In this document: piece after piece, positions 8,895-17,171 of the stretch
Layout of the letters: the number at the start of each line of letters is the position of its first letter
Numbering within the stretch: position 1 is the first letter of the stretch
Assembly (NCBI RefSeq): GCF_001644575.1
Contig: NZ_CP015596.1
Span: forward strand, 5,146,001-5,210,000
DNA length: 64,000 nt
Reading direction: 5' to 3'
Source of the DNA: Mycobacterium adipatum
GTDB lineage: Bacteria > Actinomycetota > Actinomycetes > Mycobacteriales > Mycobacteriaceae
Position numbers and translations under genes: made by a program
The notes under the pieces: generated by a model
What the model saw: only the letters and a program-made list of their open reading frames with translations
Databases searched by the model: none
Told to the model about the DNA's origin: nothing

Positions 8895-10121
8895 TCAGAG
8901 CTCGGACGACGATTCGGGGTCCGCACCCCGGCGCGCGACGGCGTTCCAGGCCGCGTATCCGGTGGTGAACCCCAACGCGATCGACATCATCGACACCAGC
9001 ATCACCGTGATCGCGCCGCTGGCCTGCCCCGATGCCAGCTGAGCGAGCCCGATCATGCCGATCGAACTGGGCACCAACAGCCAGAACCCGGGGGCCAGCA
9101 TCACCTGGGCCACCGGTGTCATCGACAGCCTGCTGAGCGCCAGCGCGGACAGGATCAAGATCAGGCCGCCGCCGAAGCCGCTCATGTACCCGCCGAATAC
9201 CGCGTTCGTCAGCAGCTGGGCGCCGTACGCGGTGAACAGCACCAGCGTCAGCCACGGGGCGAAACCGCGCGGCGGCCCCAGGTGCAAGGTGATCCCGACG
9301 GCGTAGACCGCCACCCCCACCCAGGGCGCCCAGCTGCCCAGCGTGTTGACCTCGACGTCGGCGAGTTCCGACCAGGTCAGCCCGAGCAACTGGACGGCCA
9401 GCAGGATGCCCAGCGCCAGTTGCGCCAGCCGCATCAGCCCGCCCATCAGGCGCGCCGACCCGCTGACCACCTCACCGGTCGACGACTCGATGACCGACAG
9501 CGTGATCGCCACCCCCGGCAGGAAGAGGGTCAGTGGCGCGATCAGTACCCGCAGACTGTCATGGCCCATGTGCAGGAGCCGCCCGAGGCTGAACGCGACA
9601 TAGGTGACGACGAAGGCGCTGAGCACCGGGAGCAGCTGTCGCACCGCGGCGTTCCTGCGGGTCAGCAGCTCCAGCAGTCCCACGAACAGCCCGAAAACGG
9701 TCGCGGCGACCAGCGACACCACCGTCGGTTGCAGGATCAATCCGTATGCGGCGCTCTGCAATCCGTAGCCGATGACGCCGACCCAACCGGGAAAGCGGCG
9801 GGGCAGCGCATGCATGCGGTCCAGCTCGGCCAGTCCCTGGACCGGGTCGAGCCGACCGGCCTGGGCCTGCTCCACCAATTCGCCCAACGGAAAGGTCTGG
9901 TCATAACGCAACGTCGCACCCCGCACCACGGTGGTGTGGTGCCGGTCGCCGGCCTGGATGAAGTTCGGCAACACGAGCACCGGGCAGTCGATACCTTGGC
10001 GCGCGGCCACCCGCTCCAGGGCGTGGCGGACCATCGGCACCGGATAGTCGGCGCTGAGCATCGCCGACCCGAGCCGGGCGATGAACTCGACGGCGACGGT
10101 GTCGTCAGACACCGCGGTCAC
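8895..10121 (-). CDS. Threonine/serine exporter family protein (ThrE-like)
   Basis: 408 residues with a GTG start. An N-terminal soluble domain of about 115 residues (DUF1212 part) is followed by about ten hydrophobic segments (ThrE second half). Such proteins export threonine and serine in corynebacteria; the substrate here is inferred from the family only. Forty bases separate it from the SDR gene downstream and 38 from the glycosylase gene upstream, so all three may be one transcript. Confidence 0.85.
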   Translation of the reverse strand: MTAVSDDTVAVEFIARLGSAMLSADYPVPMVRHALERVAARQGIDCPVLVLPNFIQAGDRHHTTVVRGATLRYDQTFPLGELVEQAQAGRLDPVQGLAELDRMHALPRRFPGWVGVIGYGLQSAAYGLILQPTVVSLVAATVFGLFVGLLELLTRRNAAVRQLLPVLSAFVVTYVAFSLGRLLHMGHDSLRVLIAPLTLFLPGVAITLSVIESSTGEVVSGSARLMGGLMRLAQLALGILLAVQLLGLTWSELADVEVNTLGSWAPWVGVAVYAVGITLHLGPPRGFAPWLTLVLFTAYGAQLLTNAVFGGYMSGFGGGLILILSALALSRLSMTPVAQVMLAPGFWLLVPSSIGMIGLAQLASGQASGAITVMLVSMMSIALGFTTGYAAWNAVARRGADPESSSEL

Positions 10122-10159
10122 GATCCGGCCGGGGATGAGGACGGGTCACGGCTGGAAAT

Positions 10160-11014
10160 CTACTTGAGCAACCGCGACATTCTGCGATCCGCGAGCACTT
10201 TGCCGCCGGTCTGACAGGTCGGGCAGTACTGGAACGACTTGTCGACGAAGGACACCTCGGCGACGGTGTCCCCGCACACCGGGCACGGCAGCCCGGTGCG
10301 GGCGTGCACCCGCAGCCCGGAGCGCTTCTCCCCTTTCAGGGTCGCCGCCTGCTGGCCCACCGAACGCGTCACCGCGTCGGTGAGCACCGAGGACATCGCA
10401 TCGTGCAGATCGGCCAGCTGCGCATCGGAGAGCTTGTCGGCGGTCGCGAACGGCGACAGCCTCGCCACATGCAGGATCTCGTCGCTGTAGGCATTCCCGA
10501 TACCGGCGATCACCTTCTGGTCGGTCAGAACGGTCTTGATGCGCCCACCGTGACCGGCCAGCGCCTGATGCAGCCCGTCGACATCCAGTTCCAGCGCATC
10601 GGGTCCGAGACCGGCGATCTGCGGCACGTCCATCGGGTTTCTCACCACCCACACCGCCAACCGCTTCTGGGTGCCGGCCTCGGTCAGATCGAAACCGTGC
10701 CCGTCACCCAGATGCACGCGCAACGCGATGGGGCCCTTACCCGGTTTGAGCGGGGTCGGGGCCAGCTTGTCCGACCAGCGCAGCCAGCCGGCCCGCGACA
10801 GGTGGGTGATCAGGTACAGCTCACCGGCCTGCAGGCCAAGGTATTTGCCCCACCGAGCGGCACCGGTCACCTCGGCACCGTGCAGGGCGGTCACCGGCGG
10901 GTCGAAGGTCTTCAGTACCGACAGGGCGGCGATGTCAACCCTGCCGATCACCGTGCCGACGGCGTGCCGGCGCAGGTGATCGGCGAGCGCCTCCACTTCG
11001 GGCAGTTCAGGCAT
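10160..11014 (-). CDS. Fpg/Nei family DNA glycosylase
   Basis: 284 residues, full length. Removes oxidised bases and nicks the abasic site. It begins MPELPE, so Pro2 is the expected Schiff-base nucleophile and Glu3 is present; the helix-two-turn-helix region reads KVIAGIGNAYSDEIL; the C-terminal zinc finger has Cys244, Cys247, Cys264 and Cys267 (CPVCGDT...YCPTC). Rv0944 of M. tuberculosis, at the matching position, is a truncated relative, while this copy keeps both ends. Which lesions it prefers cannot be read from the sequence. Confidence 0.93.
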   Translation of the reverse strand: MPELPEVEALADHLRRHAVGTVIGRVDIAALSVLKTFDPPVTALHGAEVTGAARWGKYLGLQAGELYLITHLSRAGWLRWSDKLAPTPLKPGKGPIALRVHLGDGHGFDLTEAGTQKRLAVWVVRNPMDVPQIAGLGPDALELDVDGLHQALAGHGGRIKTVLTDQKVIAGIGNAYSDEILHVARLSPFATADKLSDAQLADLHDAMSSVLTDAVTRSVGQQAATLKGEKRSGLRVHARTGLPCPVCGDTVAEVSFVDKSFQYCPTCQTGGKVLADRRMSRLLK

Positions 11015-11148
11015 CTCACCAGTGTGACTCGAGAGGACCCGCGGTGAGTGCCGTTATCGGCGCGCAGTGCGGTGGTTCGCCGGCGCGCCGCCGCATCGCC
11101 GGCAGCCGGCAGTCACGGTGGCCATGGCCTGCGGCAGCGGCTGAACTG

Positions 11149-11544
11149 TTACTGCACAGCCCTTTTCGCGTCTCCGGCAACCAGCGACAGCAACCAGCTG
11201 ACGAACGACAGCACGATCGCGGCCCAGATCGCCGTCCACCAGAAGTCGTCGATGAACAGGCCCCAGTGGGTGGTGTGCTCGGTGATCCAGGAGGTGATCC
11301 ACAGCATCAGCGCGTTGATGACGATGTGGATGAGGCCCAGGGTCAGAATGTAGAGCGGTATCGAAATGAACTGCACGATCGGCTTGATCACCGCGTTCAC
11401 GAGTCCGAACACCACCGCGACGACGAAGATGATGCCCGCCCGCTCGATGGCGGAGTCGCCGCCGAGGATGCTGACACCGGGCACGATCAGCGTCACCACC
11501 CACAAGGCGACTCCGGTCAGTGCGGCGCGCAGCAGAAAGTTCAT
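11149..11544 (-). CDS. Phage-holin-4-superfamily small membrane protein
   Basis: 131 residues with four hydrophobic segments (RAALTGVALWVVTLIVPGV, IIFVVAVVFGLVNAVI, LYILTLGLIHIVINALML, AIWAAIVLSFVSWLLSLV) and the conserved VNAVIKPIVQFISIPL and LTLGL parts of the Mycobact/holin IV family (PF04020). The name is historical; there is no evidence of a lysis role and there are no phage genes nearby. The 134 bases between it and the glycosylase start hold nothing I recognise. Confidence 0.8.
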   Translation of the reverse strand: MNFLLRAALTGVALWVVTLIVPGVSILGGDSAIERAGIIFVVAVVFGLVNAVIKPIVQFISIPLYILTLGLIHIVINALMLWITSWITEHTTHWGLFIDDFWWTAIWAAIVLSFVSWLLSLVAGDAKRAVQ

Positions 11545-11614
11545 GCCGCTGCCTCACACGCTCGGCTGGGCCATGTCGAAAGTCGATTCGCTCCGCACGC
11601 TGCGCTCATGCGGT

Positions 11615-12355
11615 TCAGTCTGCCGTGCGCAGCAGGTAGATGTCCATGATCCAGCCGTGCCGTTCCCTTGCCGCGGCACGTATTTCGGCGATTCGGTCAC
11701 CGACCTCACCCACCGTGCCGTGCACCAGCAACTCGTCGGGCGTGCCGAGGTAGGCGCCCCACCAGATGCGGGTGTCCGCAGGAGTGCCCAGGAATGAACA
11801 TTCGCAGTCGAGCATCACCACCGCGGCGCCGCGGACCCCCTCATCACGCAGCCGCCGGCCGGTGGTGATGAGCACGGCTTCGCCGATATCGTTGAGCGGA
11901 ATGCGATGTCGGGCGGTGAGCGCCTGGATGGCGGTGATGCCGGGGATGACATCGAACTCGAACTCCACATGTTCGGCGACACGGTCCAGTATGCGCAGCG
12001 TGCTGTCGTACAGCGACGGGTCACCCCAGGCGAGGAAGGATCCGCATGCGCCGTCGGGCAGCTCGGCCTCGATCGCCTGCGCCCACAGCCGGGCGCGGGC
12101 GGCGTGCCAGTCGCTGACGGCCTGCTCGTAGTGGACATCGGTGGCGCGGGTGGGATCGGGCAGTTCGACGAACCGGTAGCCGGGCTGCTCGATGAACCGT
12201 TCACAGATGTGCCTGCGCAGCGCCACCAGATCGTCCTTGGCATCGCCCTTGTCCATGGCGAAGAACACCTGCGTGTCGTTGAGCGCCGAGATGGCCTGCG
12301 CTGTCACGTAGTCCGGGTCACCCGCACCGATACCGATCACATGAATTCTGCGCAC
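11615..12355 (-). CDS. cobF: Precorrin-6A synthase (deacetylating)
   Basis: 246 residues, tetrapyrrole methylase fold. Methylates C-1 of precorrin-5 and releases acetate in the aerobic cobalamin pathway. The start MRRIHVIGIGAGDPDYVTAQA carries the SAM-binding loop, and FLAWGDPSLYDST and FDVIPGITAIQALTARH are the other family motifs. It stands alone, away from other cob genes, but supplies the cofactor that two enzymes later in the window (EutBC and the diol dehydratase) require. GTG start; divergent from the AurF-type gene. Confidence 0.92.
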   Translation of the reverse strand: MRRIHVIGIGAGDPDYVTAQAISALNDTQVFFAMDKGDAKDDLVALRRHICERFIEQPGYRFVELPDPTRATDVHYEQAVSDWHAARARLWAQAIEAELPDGACGSFLAWGDPSLYDSTLRILDRVAEHVEFEFDVIPGITAIQALTARHRIPLNDIGEAVLITTGRRLRDEGVRGAAVVMLDCECSFLGTPADTRIWWGAYLGTPDELLVHGTVGEVGDRIAEIRAAARERHGWIMDIYLLRTAD

Positions 12356-12397
12356 CCGCGAAGGCTAGCCGCATTGTCGACCGCGGAAATTACCCAG

Positions 12398-12424
12398 TAC
12401 CGCAGGTATTGACTACCGCTGGTA
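12398..12424. promoter_or_regulatory. Tandem palindromic operator between cobF and the AurF-type gene
   Basis: Two copies of the 11-base palindrome TACCGCWGGTA (TACCGCAGGTA at 12398-12408, TACCGCTGGTA at 12414-12424), 16 bases apart centre to centre. TTGAC at 12410-12413 lies between them and could be a -35 element for the AurF-type gene. The arrangement suggests a repressor, possibly TetR-type, binding two dimers. No regulator is coded next to it. Confidence 0.55.
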
Positions 12425-12469
12425 TCGGCCGTAGCTTCAAGGCTCACGCACCATGCGAGGGAGTCGACG

Positions 12470-13669
12470 ATGACAGCTTCGGTGAAGGCACAGACGACGC
12501 GCGCGGAGTTCGCGGAGCGCCTGCTCAAGGGATCGGTGCGCAAGTCCTATGCGCCCGTCGTGGACATCGACTGGGACGCACCCCTGGATCCCGACAAGTT
12601 CTACCTGCCGCCGCGGGTGGTGTCGCTCTACGGCACCCCGCTGTGGGAGGCGATGAGCCGGGCCGAGCAGATCGAACTGTCCCGCCAGGAACTGGTGAAC
12701 ACCCTCTCGGCGGGCATCTGGTTCGAGAACATCCTCAACCAGGCACTGCTGCGCAAGATGATGCATCAGGATCCGACCGCACCCACCACCCATTACGAGC
12801 TGACCGAACTCGGCGACGAGACCCGGCACATGGTGATGTTCGGCAAGGCCATCGCCAAGGTGGGCGCCGACCCGGTGCGGCCCAAGCTGTATCAGCGCAT
12901 CATCATCAACGCGCTGCCGTTCGCCTTCCGCGGCTCCGCGCTGTGGGTGGCCGCGCTGATCGGCGAGGAGATCTTCGACGCGCTGCAGCGCCAGATGTCC
13001 GACGATGACGAATTGCAGCCGATGGTGCAACGGCTCATGCGCATCCATGTCACCGAGGAGTCCCGGCACATTCAGTTCGCCCGCGACGGGCTGCGCAAAC
13101 GCACGCCGCAGATGTCACGACTCAAGCGGGCCTGGATCGGAAACATCAACGGCGTCGGCGGTCCGTTCTTCCGTTTCCTGTTCACCAATCAGGTGCAGTA
13201 CCGCCGGGTCGGCCTGGACGGCCGGGCCGCGCGGCGGATGGCACGCCGCTCCCCGCACCGCCACGAGGTGCAGATCGCCGGCTTCGCCCCGCTGGCCTCG
13301 TTCCTGGAGGAGGTCGGGCTGCTGGGCCCGATCGCGCGGCGGATGTGGCGGCGCAGCGGGTTCCTTCCCGGTGGCGCGGTGGCCCCGGCGGGCCGCACCG
13401 AGATCGTCGCTGCCGAGGACGACGATCTCTACGACGGGCCCGCCACCATCGACGGTCGGGTGGCCCGGGTTCGCCTGGCTGGGCACCTCGATCCGATCGA
13501 TGGCCAGTACCACTGGCGGGGAACGGTTTTCGACACGCTGCCCGATGACGCGCGCAACCCGATGACGGTGACGATCGAGCGCCGGTCCGCGTCGGCGAGG
13601 TTCACCGAACGCAGCCAGCAGGGTGGTTACTCGATCACCGGTGTCGGCGTCCCGCCCTTTGCGCGGTAG
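12470..13669 (+). CDS. AurF-type diiron oxygenase fused to a DUF4873 domain
   Basis: 399 residues. Residues of about 1-290 form an AurF-like (p-aminobenzoate N-oxygenase) ferritin-like diiron domain, with the ligand helices EFAERL, GDETRHMVMF and EESRHIQFAR visible. The last 90 residues, from YDGPATIDG to the end, match DUF4873, a small beta-rich domain that in actinobacteria is found attached to monooxygenases. AurF enzymes oxidise amino groups or insert oxygen at activated C-H bonds; the substrate is unknown. Preceded by a paired palindrome. Confidence 0.85.
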   Translation: MTASVKAQTTRAEFAERLLKGSVRKSYAPVVDIDWDAPLDPDKFYLPPRVVSLYGTPLWEAMSRAEQIELSRQELVNTLSAGIWFENILNQALLRKMMHQDPTAPTTHYELTELGDETRHMVMFGKAIAKVGADPVRPKLYQRIIINALPFAFRGSALWVAALIGEEIFDALQRQMSDDDELQPMVQRLMRIHVTEESRHIQFARDGLRKRTPQMSRLKRAWIGNINGVGGPFFRFLFTNQVQYRRVGLDGRAARRMARRSPHRHEVQIAGFAPLASFLEEVGLLGPIARRMWRRSGFLPGGAVAPAGRTEIVAAEDDDLYDGPATIDGRVARVRLAGHLDPIDGQYHWRGTVFDTLPDDARNPMTVTIERRSASARFTERSQQGGYSITGVGVPPFAR

Positions 13670-13734
13670 GCCGCCACCAGCATCGCCACCGCGAACACAC
13701 CGCCGAGCACAATCGGACATTGCGGGTGAGCCAC
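13627..13734 (-). CDS. Possible 35-residue single-pass membrane protein
   Basis: A GTG-started frame antisense to the end of the AurF-type gene codes for a short N-terminus, a hydrophobic stretch CPIVLGGVFAVAMLVAAYR and a basic, proline-containing tail ending TPVIE. The composition is that of a small membrane protein and the codon third positions are GC-rich. The frame stays open upstream without a better start. Support is only compositional, so this could be chance. Confidence 0.25.
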   Translation of the reverse strand: MAHPQCPIVLGGVFAVAMLVAAYRAKGGTPTPVIE

Positions 13735-13806
13735 GGTCGGCGGGGCCGGGAATCCGGCCGGGATCTCGGCACCCGCCCATCCTCCTCACCGGTTCCGCGC
13801 CGCAGA

Positions 13807-13824
13807 ACTAGAACGTGTTCTAGT
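13807..13824. promoter_or_regulatory. KstR operator upstream of the F420-type oxidoreductase
   Basis: An 18-base inverted repeat with 8-base arms and a GT centre. It contains TAGAACGTGTTCTA at 13809-13822, which fits the KstR consensus TnnAACnnGTTnnA at every fixed position. KstR is the TetR repressor of the mycobacterial cholesterol/sterol catabolic regulon. The site ends 10 bases before the ATG at 13834. Confidence 0.85.
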
Positions 13825-13833
13825 ATCGGCGTC

Positions 13834-14715
13834 ATGCGGTTCACCTATGCGGAAGCCATGACCGACCCCAAGTACTACATCCCGTTGGCCAAGGCCGCCG
13901 ACGAGGCCGGATACCACGGGATGACCATCGCGGACAGCGTCGCCTACCCGCAGGTGTCGGACTCCAAGTATCCCTACACCGAAGACGGCAACCGCGAATT
14001 CCTGGACGGCAAGGCGTTCATCGAGACCTTCGCGCTCATCGGGGCGTTGTCCGCGGTGACGACGAAGCTCCAGTTCAACGTCTTCGTGCTCAAACTCCCG
14101 ATCCGGCCGCCCGCGCTGGTCGCCAAGCAGGCAGGTTCGCTGGCGGCCATGTTCGACAACCGGCTCAACCTCGGCGTCGGCACCAGCCCATGGCCGGAGG
14201 ACTACGAGATCATGGGCGTCCCGTACGCGCGACGCGGCAAGCGCATGGACGAGTGCATCGATGTCATCCGGGGGCTCACCTCCGGGGACTATTTCGAATA
14301 CCACGGCGAGTTCTACGACTTCCCCGCCTTCAAGATGACTCCGGCCCCGACGAAGCCGATCCCGATCCTCATCGGTGGGCACGCCGATGCGGCGCTCAAG
14401 CGGGCCGCGCGCAACGACGGCTGGATGCACGGCGGCGGCGATCCCGCCGAACTCGACCCCTTGCTGGCCAAGCTGAAGAAGTACCGGGAGGAAGAGGAGC
14501 GCATCGGCCTGGCCGACGAGTTCCAGATCCACGTCATCTCGATCGACGGTTTCACCCTCGACGGCGTCAAGCGCCTGGAGGACAAGGGCGTCACCGATGT
14601 CATCGTCGGCTTCCGGATTCCCTACATCACCGGGCAGGACACCGAGCCACTGGATGACAAGATCCGCAACCTGGAGTGGTTCGCGGAGAACGTGATCGCC
14701 AAGGCCAACGGCTAG
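13834..14715 (+). CDS. LLM-class F420-dependent oxidoreductase, KstR-controlled
   Basis: 293 residues, luciferase-like monooxygenase fold as in F420-dependent dehydrogenases (TIGR03854-type). Motifs: start MRFTYAEAM, LNLGVGTSPWPEDY (phosphate/cofactor loop), ARRGKRMDECIDVIRGL and PIPILIGGHADAALKRAARNDGW. The ATG at 13834 sits 10 bases after the KstR box, so the longer upstream reading is rejected. The operator implies a role in sterol or steroid side-chain metabolism, but the reaction is unknown. Its end overlaps the convergent ROK gene by 4 bases. Confidence 0.88.
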   Translation: MRFTYAEAMTDPKYYIPLAKAADEAGYHGMTIADSVAYPQVSDSKYPYTEDGNREFLDGKAFIETFALIGALSAVTTKLQFNVFVLKLPIRPPALVAKQAGSLAAMFDNRLNLGVGTSPWPEDYEIMGVPYARRGKRMDECIDVIRGLTSGDYFEYHGEFYDFPAFKMTPAPTKPIPILIGGHADAALKRAARNDGWMHGGGDPAELDPLLAKLKKYREEEERIGLADEFQIHVISIDGFTLDGVKRLEDKGVTDVIVGFRIPYITGQDTEPLDDKIRNLEWFAENVIAKANG

Positions 14716-15851
14716 ACGCGCTCGTCGATCGCCGCCGCGCTGAGCACCCGGTCGAGCACGATGGCCGCGGTGCCGACGGTGGCGGACCGGTCGCCATGGG
14801 TTGCCGGACGCACCCGCAACGCACTGGTGGCCTGGGCGGTCGCGTTGCGGTACAGCGTCTCTCGCAGCCCTGCCACGAAAATCTCGTGCACGCCGGCCAT
14901 ATCGCCGGCCACCACGATCGACGCCGGGTTGAGCAGGTTCACCGCTGGCGCGATGCCCTCCCCCACGTACCGTCCGCTGTCGCGGACCATCCGGCGCGCC
15001 TCGGGGTCGCCGTCGTGGGCGAGTTCGGCGACATCACGCAGATGCCGCACCGGGCGCCCCTGCTGCTGCAGTGCCCGCACGATCGCCCAGCCGCCGGCGA
15101 TCGCCTCCAGACATCCGGTGTCACCGCACCGGCATCCAAGGCCCGCCGCGGCGGCAATCTTGTTGTGCCCGAACTCACCGGCGGCCTGATCGGCACCGCG
15201 CAACAGCACACCGCCGGCGATGATGCCCGCGCCCAGACCACTGGAGGCCTTGAGCACCAGCACATCGTCGTCGCCACCACGTTCGGCGAGTGCGATGGCG
15301 TTCGCGTCGTTGTCGAGCACCACCGGCTGGCCCGAAAGTCGGTGTAGTGCACCGAGATACGGCCGCAGGTCCACGCCGTCCCAGCCCCGCAGGATCGCCG
15401 ATCCGCAACTGCAGCCACGTCCGGCGTCGACCGTCCCGGGCAGGCTCAATCCCACCCCGTAGACCGACGCGCCGGGAAACTGTTCCAACAGCACGTCGAG
15501 GCCTTTGACCACGTCGGGCATCAGATCGTCGGGCCCGAGCGCCACCTCGGAGTCGATATCGGCCAGCGCCAGCACGGCACCGGCAAGATTGCACACCGCG
15601 AGCCTGGTGCGGCTGATACCCACGGCCACCGACAGCACCACCCCGGCATCGGCGTTGAAGCTCAACTGGGTCGCCGGGCGGCCACCGGTCGAGGCGGCCG
15701 GCTGGCATTCGATGACCAACCCGGTGTCCAGCAGCGCGGTCAGCCGGGACCCGACGGCGGTGCGGGACAGGCCGGTGCGGGCGCTGATCTCGGCGCGGGT
15801 GATCTGCTGGCGCCCCCTGATCAGGGCAAATATCTCACCGACGCTGGTCAC
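14712..15851 (-). CDS. ROK-family transcriptional regulator
   Basis: 379 residues from the GTG at 15851. An N-terminal winged helix (ITRAEISARTGLSRTAVGSRLTALLDTGLV) is followed by a ROK sugar-kinase-like domain with the Asp motif LDNDANAIALAE and the zinc signature GCRCGDTGCLEA. ROK repressors sense sugars or sugar phosphates. It is transcribed away from an MFS transporter across a 99-base gap, the usual arrangement for a local regulator. The open frame extends beyond the GTG into the MFS gene, but that part has no ROK character. Confidence 0.88.
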   Translation of the reverse strand: MTSVGEIFALIRGRQQITRAEISARTGLSRTAVGSRLTALLDTGLVIECQPAASTGGRPATQLSFNADAGVVLSVAVGISRTRLAVCNLAGAVLALADIDSEVALGPDDLMPDVVKGLDVLLEQFPGASVYGVGLSLPGTVDAGRGCSCGSAILRGWDGVDLRPYLGALHRLSGQPVVLDNDANAIALAERGGDDDVLVLKASSGLGAGIIAGGVLLRGADQAAGEFGHNKIAAAAGLGCRCGDTGCLEAIAGGWAIVRALQQQGRPVRHLRDVAELAHDGDPEARRMVRDSGRYVGEGIAPAVNLLNPASIVVAGDMAGVHEIFVAGLRETLYRNATAQATSALRVRPATHGDRSATVGTAAIVLDRVLSAAAIDERV

Positions 15852-15871
15852 GACCTCGATTCCACCACGAA

Positions 15872-15937
15872 GACGTAAGTTTCGCCACTTTCGACCAAAA
15901 AATGCAAAACTAGTTTGTGGATACGACGTAAGTCGCC
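15872..15937. promoter_or_regulatory. Direct repeats in the ROK/MFS intergenic region
   Basis: GACGTAAGTTTCGCC (15872-15886) and GACGTAAGTCGCC (15925-15937) are near-identical direct repeats, about five helical turns apart, in an unusually AT-rich stretch. They are candidate binding sites for the ROK regulator, allowing a loop over both divergent promoters. Confidence 0.45.
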
Positions 15938-15950
15938 ATAGGCTGGCCGC

Positions 15951-17171
15951 GTGACACCCAGCGTCGAACGCCCCACCCGCCCGCAGTCGGTCATCGCCAC
16001 CGACCCCACGGTGCGCTGGCTGGCCGTGTTCGCACTGGCGCTCGGCGGCTTCGGGATCGGCACCACCGAGTTCGTCGCGATGGGTCTGCTCCCGGACATC
16101 GCGGCAAGTTTCGGGATCAGCGAGCCGACCGCGGGCCACGTCATCTCCGCCTATGCCCTGGGCGTGGTCATCGGCGCACCCACCATCGCCGCACTGACGG
16201 CCCGGCTCCCGCGCCGCGCGCTGCTGCTGGCACTGATGGCGGTGTTCACGGTCGGAAACCTGGCCAGCATGGTCGCGCCGTCCTATCTCACGCTGGTGAT
16301 GGCGCGGTTCGTCGCGGGCCTACCGCACGGCGCGTTCTTCGGGATCGCCGCCCTGGCGGCCGCCCATCTGATGGGACCGCAGAACCGGGCCAAGGCCGTC
16401 GCCCATGTGCTGTCCGGGTTGACGATCGCGACGGTGCTCGGCGTGCCGATGGCCTCCTGGCTGGGCCAGTCGCTGGGCTGGCGCAGCGCGTTCGGACTCG
16501 TCGTGTTCATCGGCGTGCTCACCATGACCGCGCTCTGGTTCTGGCTGCCCGACCAGTTGCGCACCATGCACGTCAGCAGCCCGCTGACCGAGCTCGGCGC
16601 ACTGCGCCGGCCGCAGGTGCTGCTGGCCGTGCTGGTCGGCATGATCGGCTTCGGCGGCATGTTCGCCGTCTACACCTACATCAGCACCACCATGACCGAC
16701 GTGTCCGGGCTGTCCCGCACGCTGGTTCCGGTGGCGCTCATGGTCTTCGGTCTCGGCATGGTCGTCGGCAACCTGGCCGGCGGGCGGCTGGCCGATGTCT
16801 CGGTGATCCGCGCGCTGTACCTGTCCCTGGGCCTGCTGGGCGTGCTGCTCGCGGTGTTCGTGGCCGCAGCGCACAACCCGTGGACGGCGCTCCTGGTGCT
16901 GTTCGGCATCGGCGCGGCCGGCTCGGCGGTCGGCCCGGCACTGCAGACCCGGCTGATGGACGTCGCCCAGGACGCCCAGACACTGGCTGCCGCGCTGAAC
17001 CATTCCGCGCTCAACATCGGCAACGCGACCGGCGCCTGGGTCGGCGGATTGGTGATCGCCGCGGGTTACGGCTACACCGCGCCGGCCGCGGCGGGAGCCG
17101 CGCTGGCCGTGGCCGGCTTGGGAGTTCTCACCGTGTCGGTACTGCTGGGCCGGTCCGTCAGTCCTCGATGA
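15951..17171 (+). CDS. MFS transporter, DHA1 (AraJ/Cmx-like) family
   Basis: 406 residues with twelve predicted membrane segments. The start of helix 1, GFGIGTTEFVAMGLLPDIA, and ALTARLPRRALLL (loop 2-3) are typical for drug-proton antiporters of the DHA1 family, including actinobacterial chloramphenicol and sugar-efflux proteins. Substrate unknown. The GTG at 15951 is the first codon after the divergent promoter region; the 3' end overlaps the convergent DUF5709 gene by 14 bases. The ROK neighbour suggests the substrate or inducer may be a sugar derivative. Confidence 0.88.
   Translation: MTPSVERPTRPQSVIATDPTVRWLAVFALALGGFGIGTTEFVAMGLLPDIAASFGISEPTAGHVISAYALGVVIGAPTIAALTARLPRRALLLALMAVFTVGNLASMVAPSYLTLVMARFVAGLPHGAFFGIAALAAAHLMGPQNRAKAVAHVLSGLTIATVLGVPMASWLGQSLGWRSAFGLVVFIGVLTMTALWFWLPDQLRTMHVSSPLTELGALRRPQVLLAVLVGMIGFGGMFAVYTYISTTMTDVSGLSRTLVPVALMVFGLGMVVGNLAGGRLADVSVIRALYLSLGLLGVLLAVFVAAAHNPWTALLVLFGIGAAGSAVGPALQTRLMDVAQDAQTLAAALNHSALNIGNATGAWVGGLVIAAGYGYTAPAAAGAALAVAGLGVLTVSVLLGRSVSPR

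Noticed and set aside
11149..11544. Prophage remnant, because of the holin-family protein
   Set aside because: No other phage genes or attachment repeats; this family is widespread on bacterial chromosomes.
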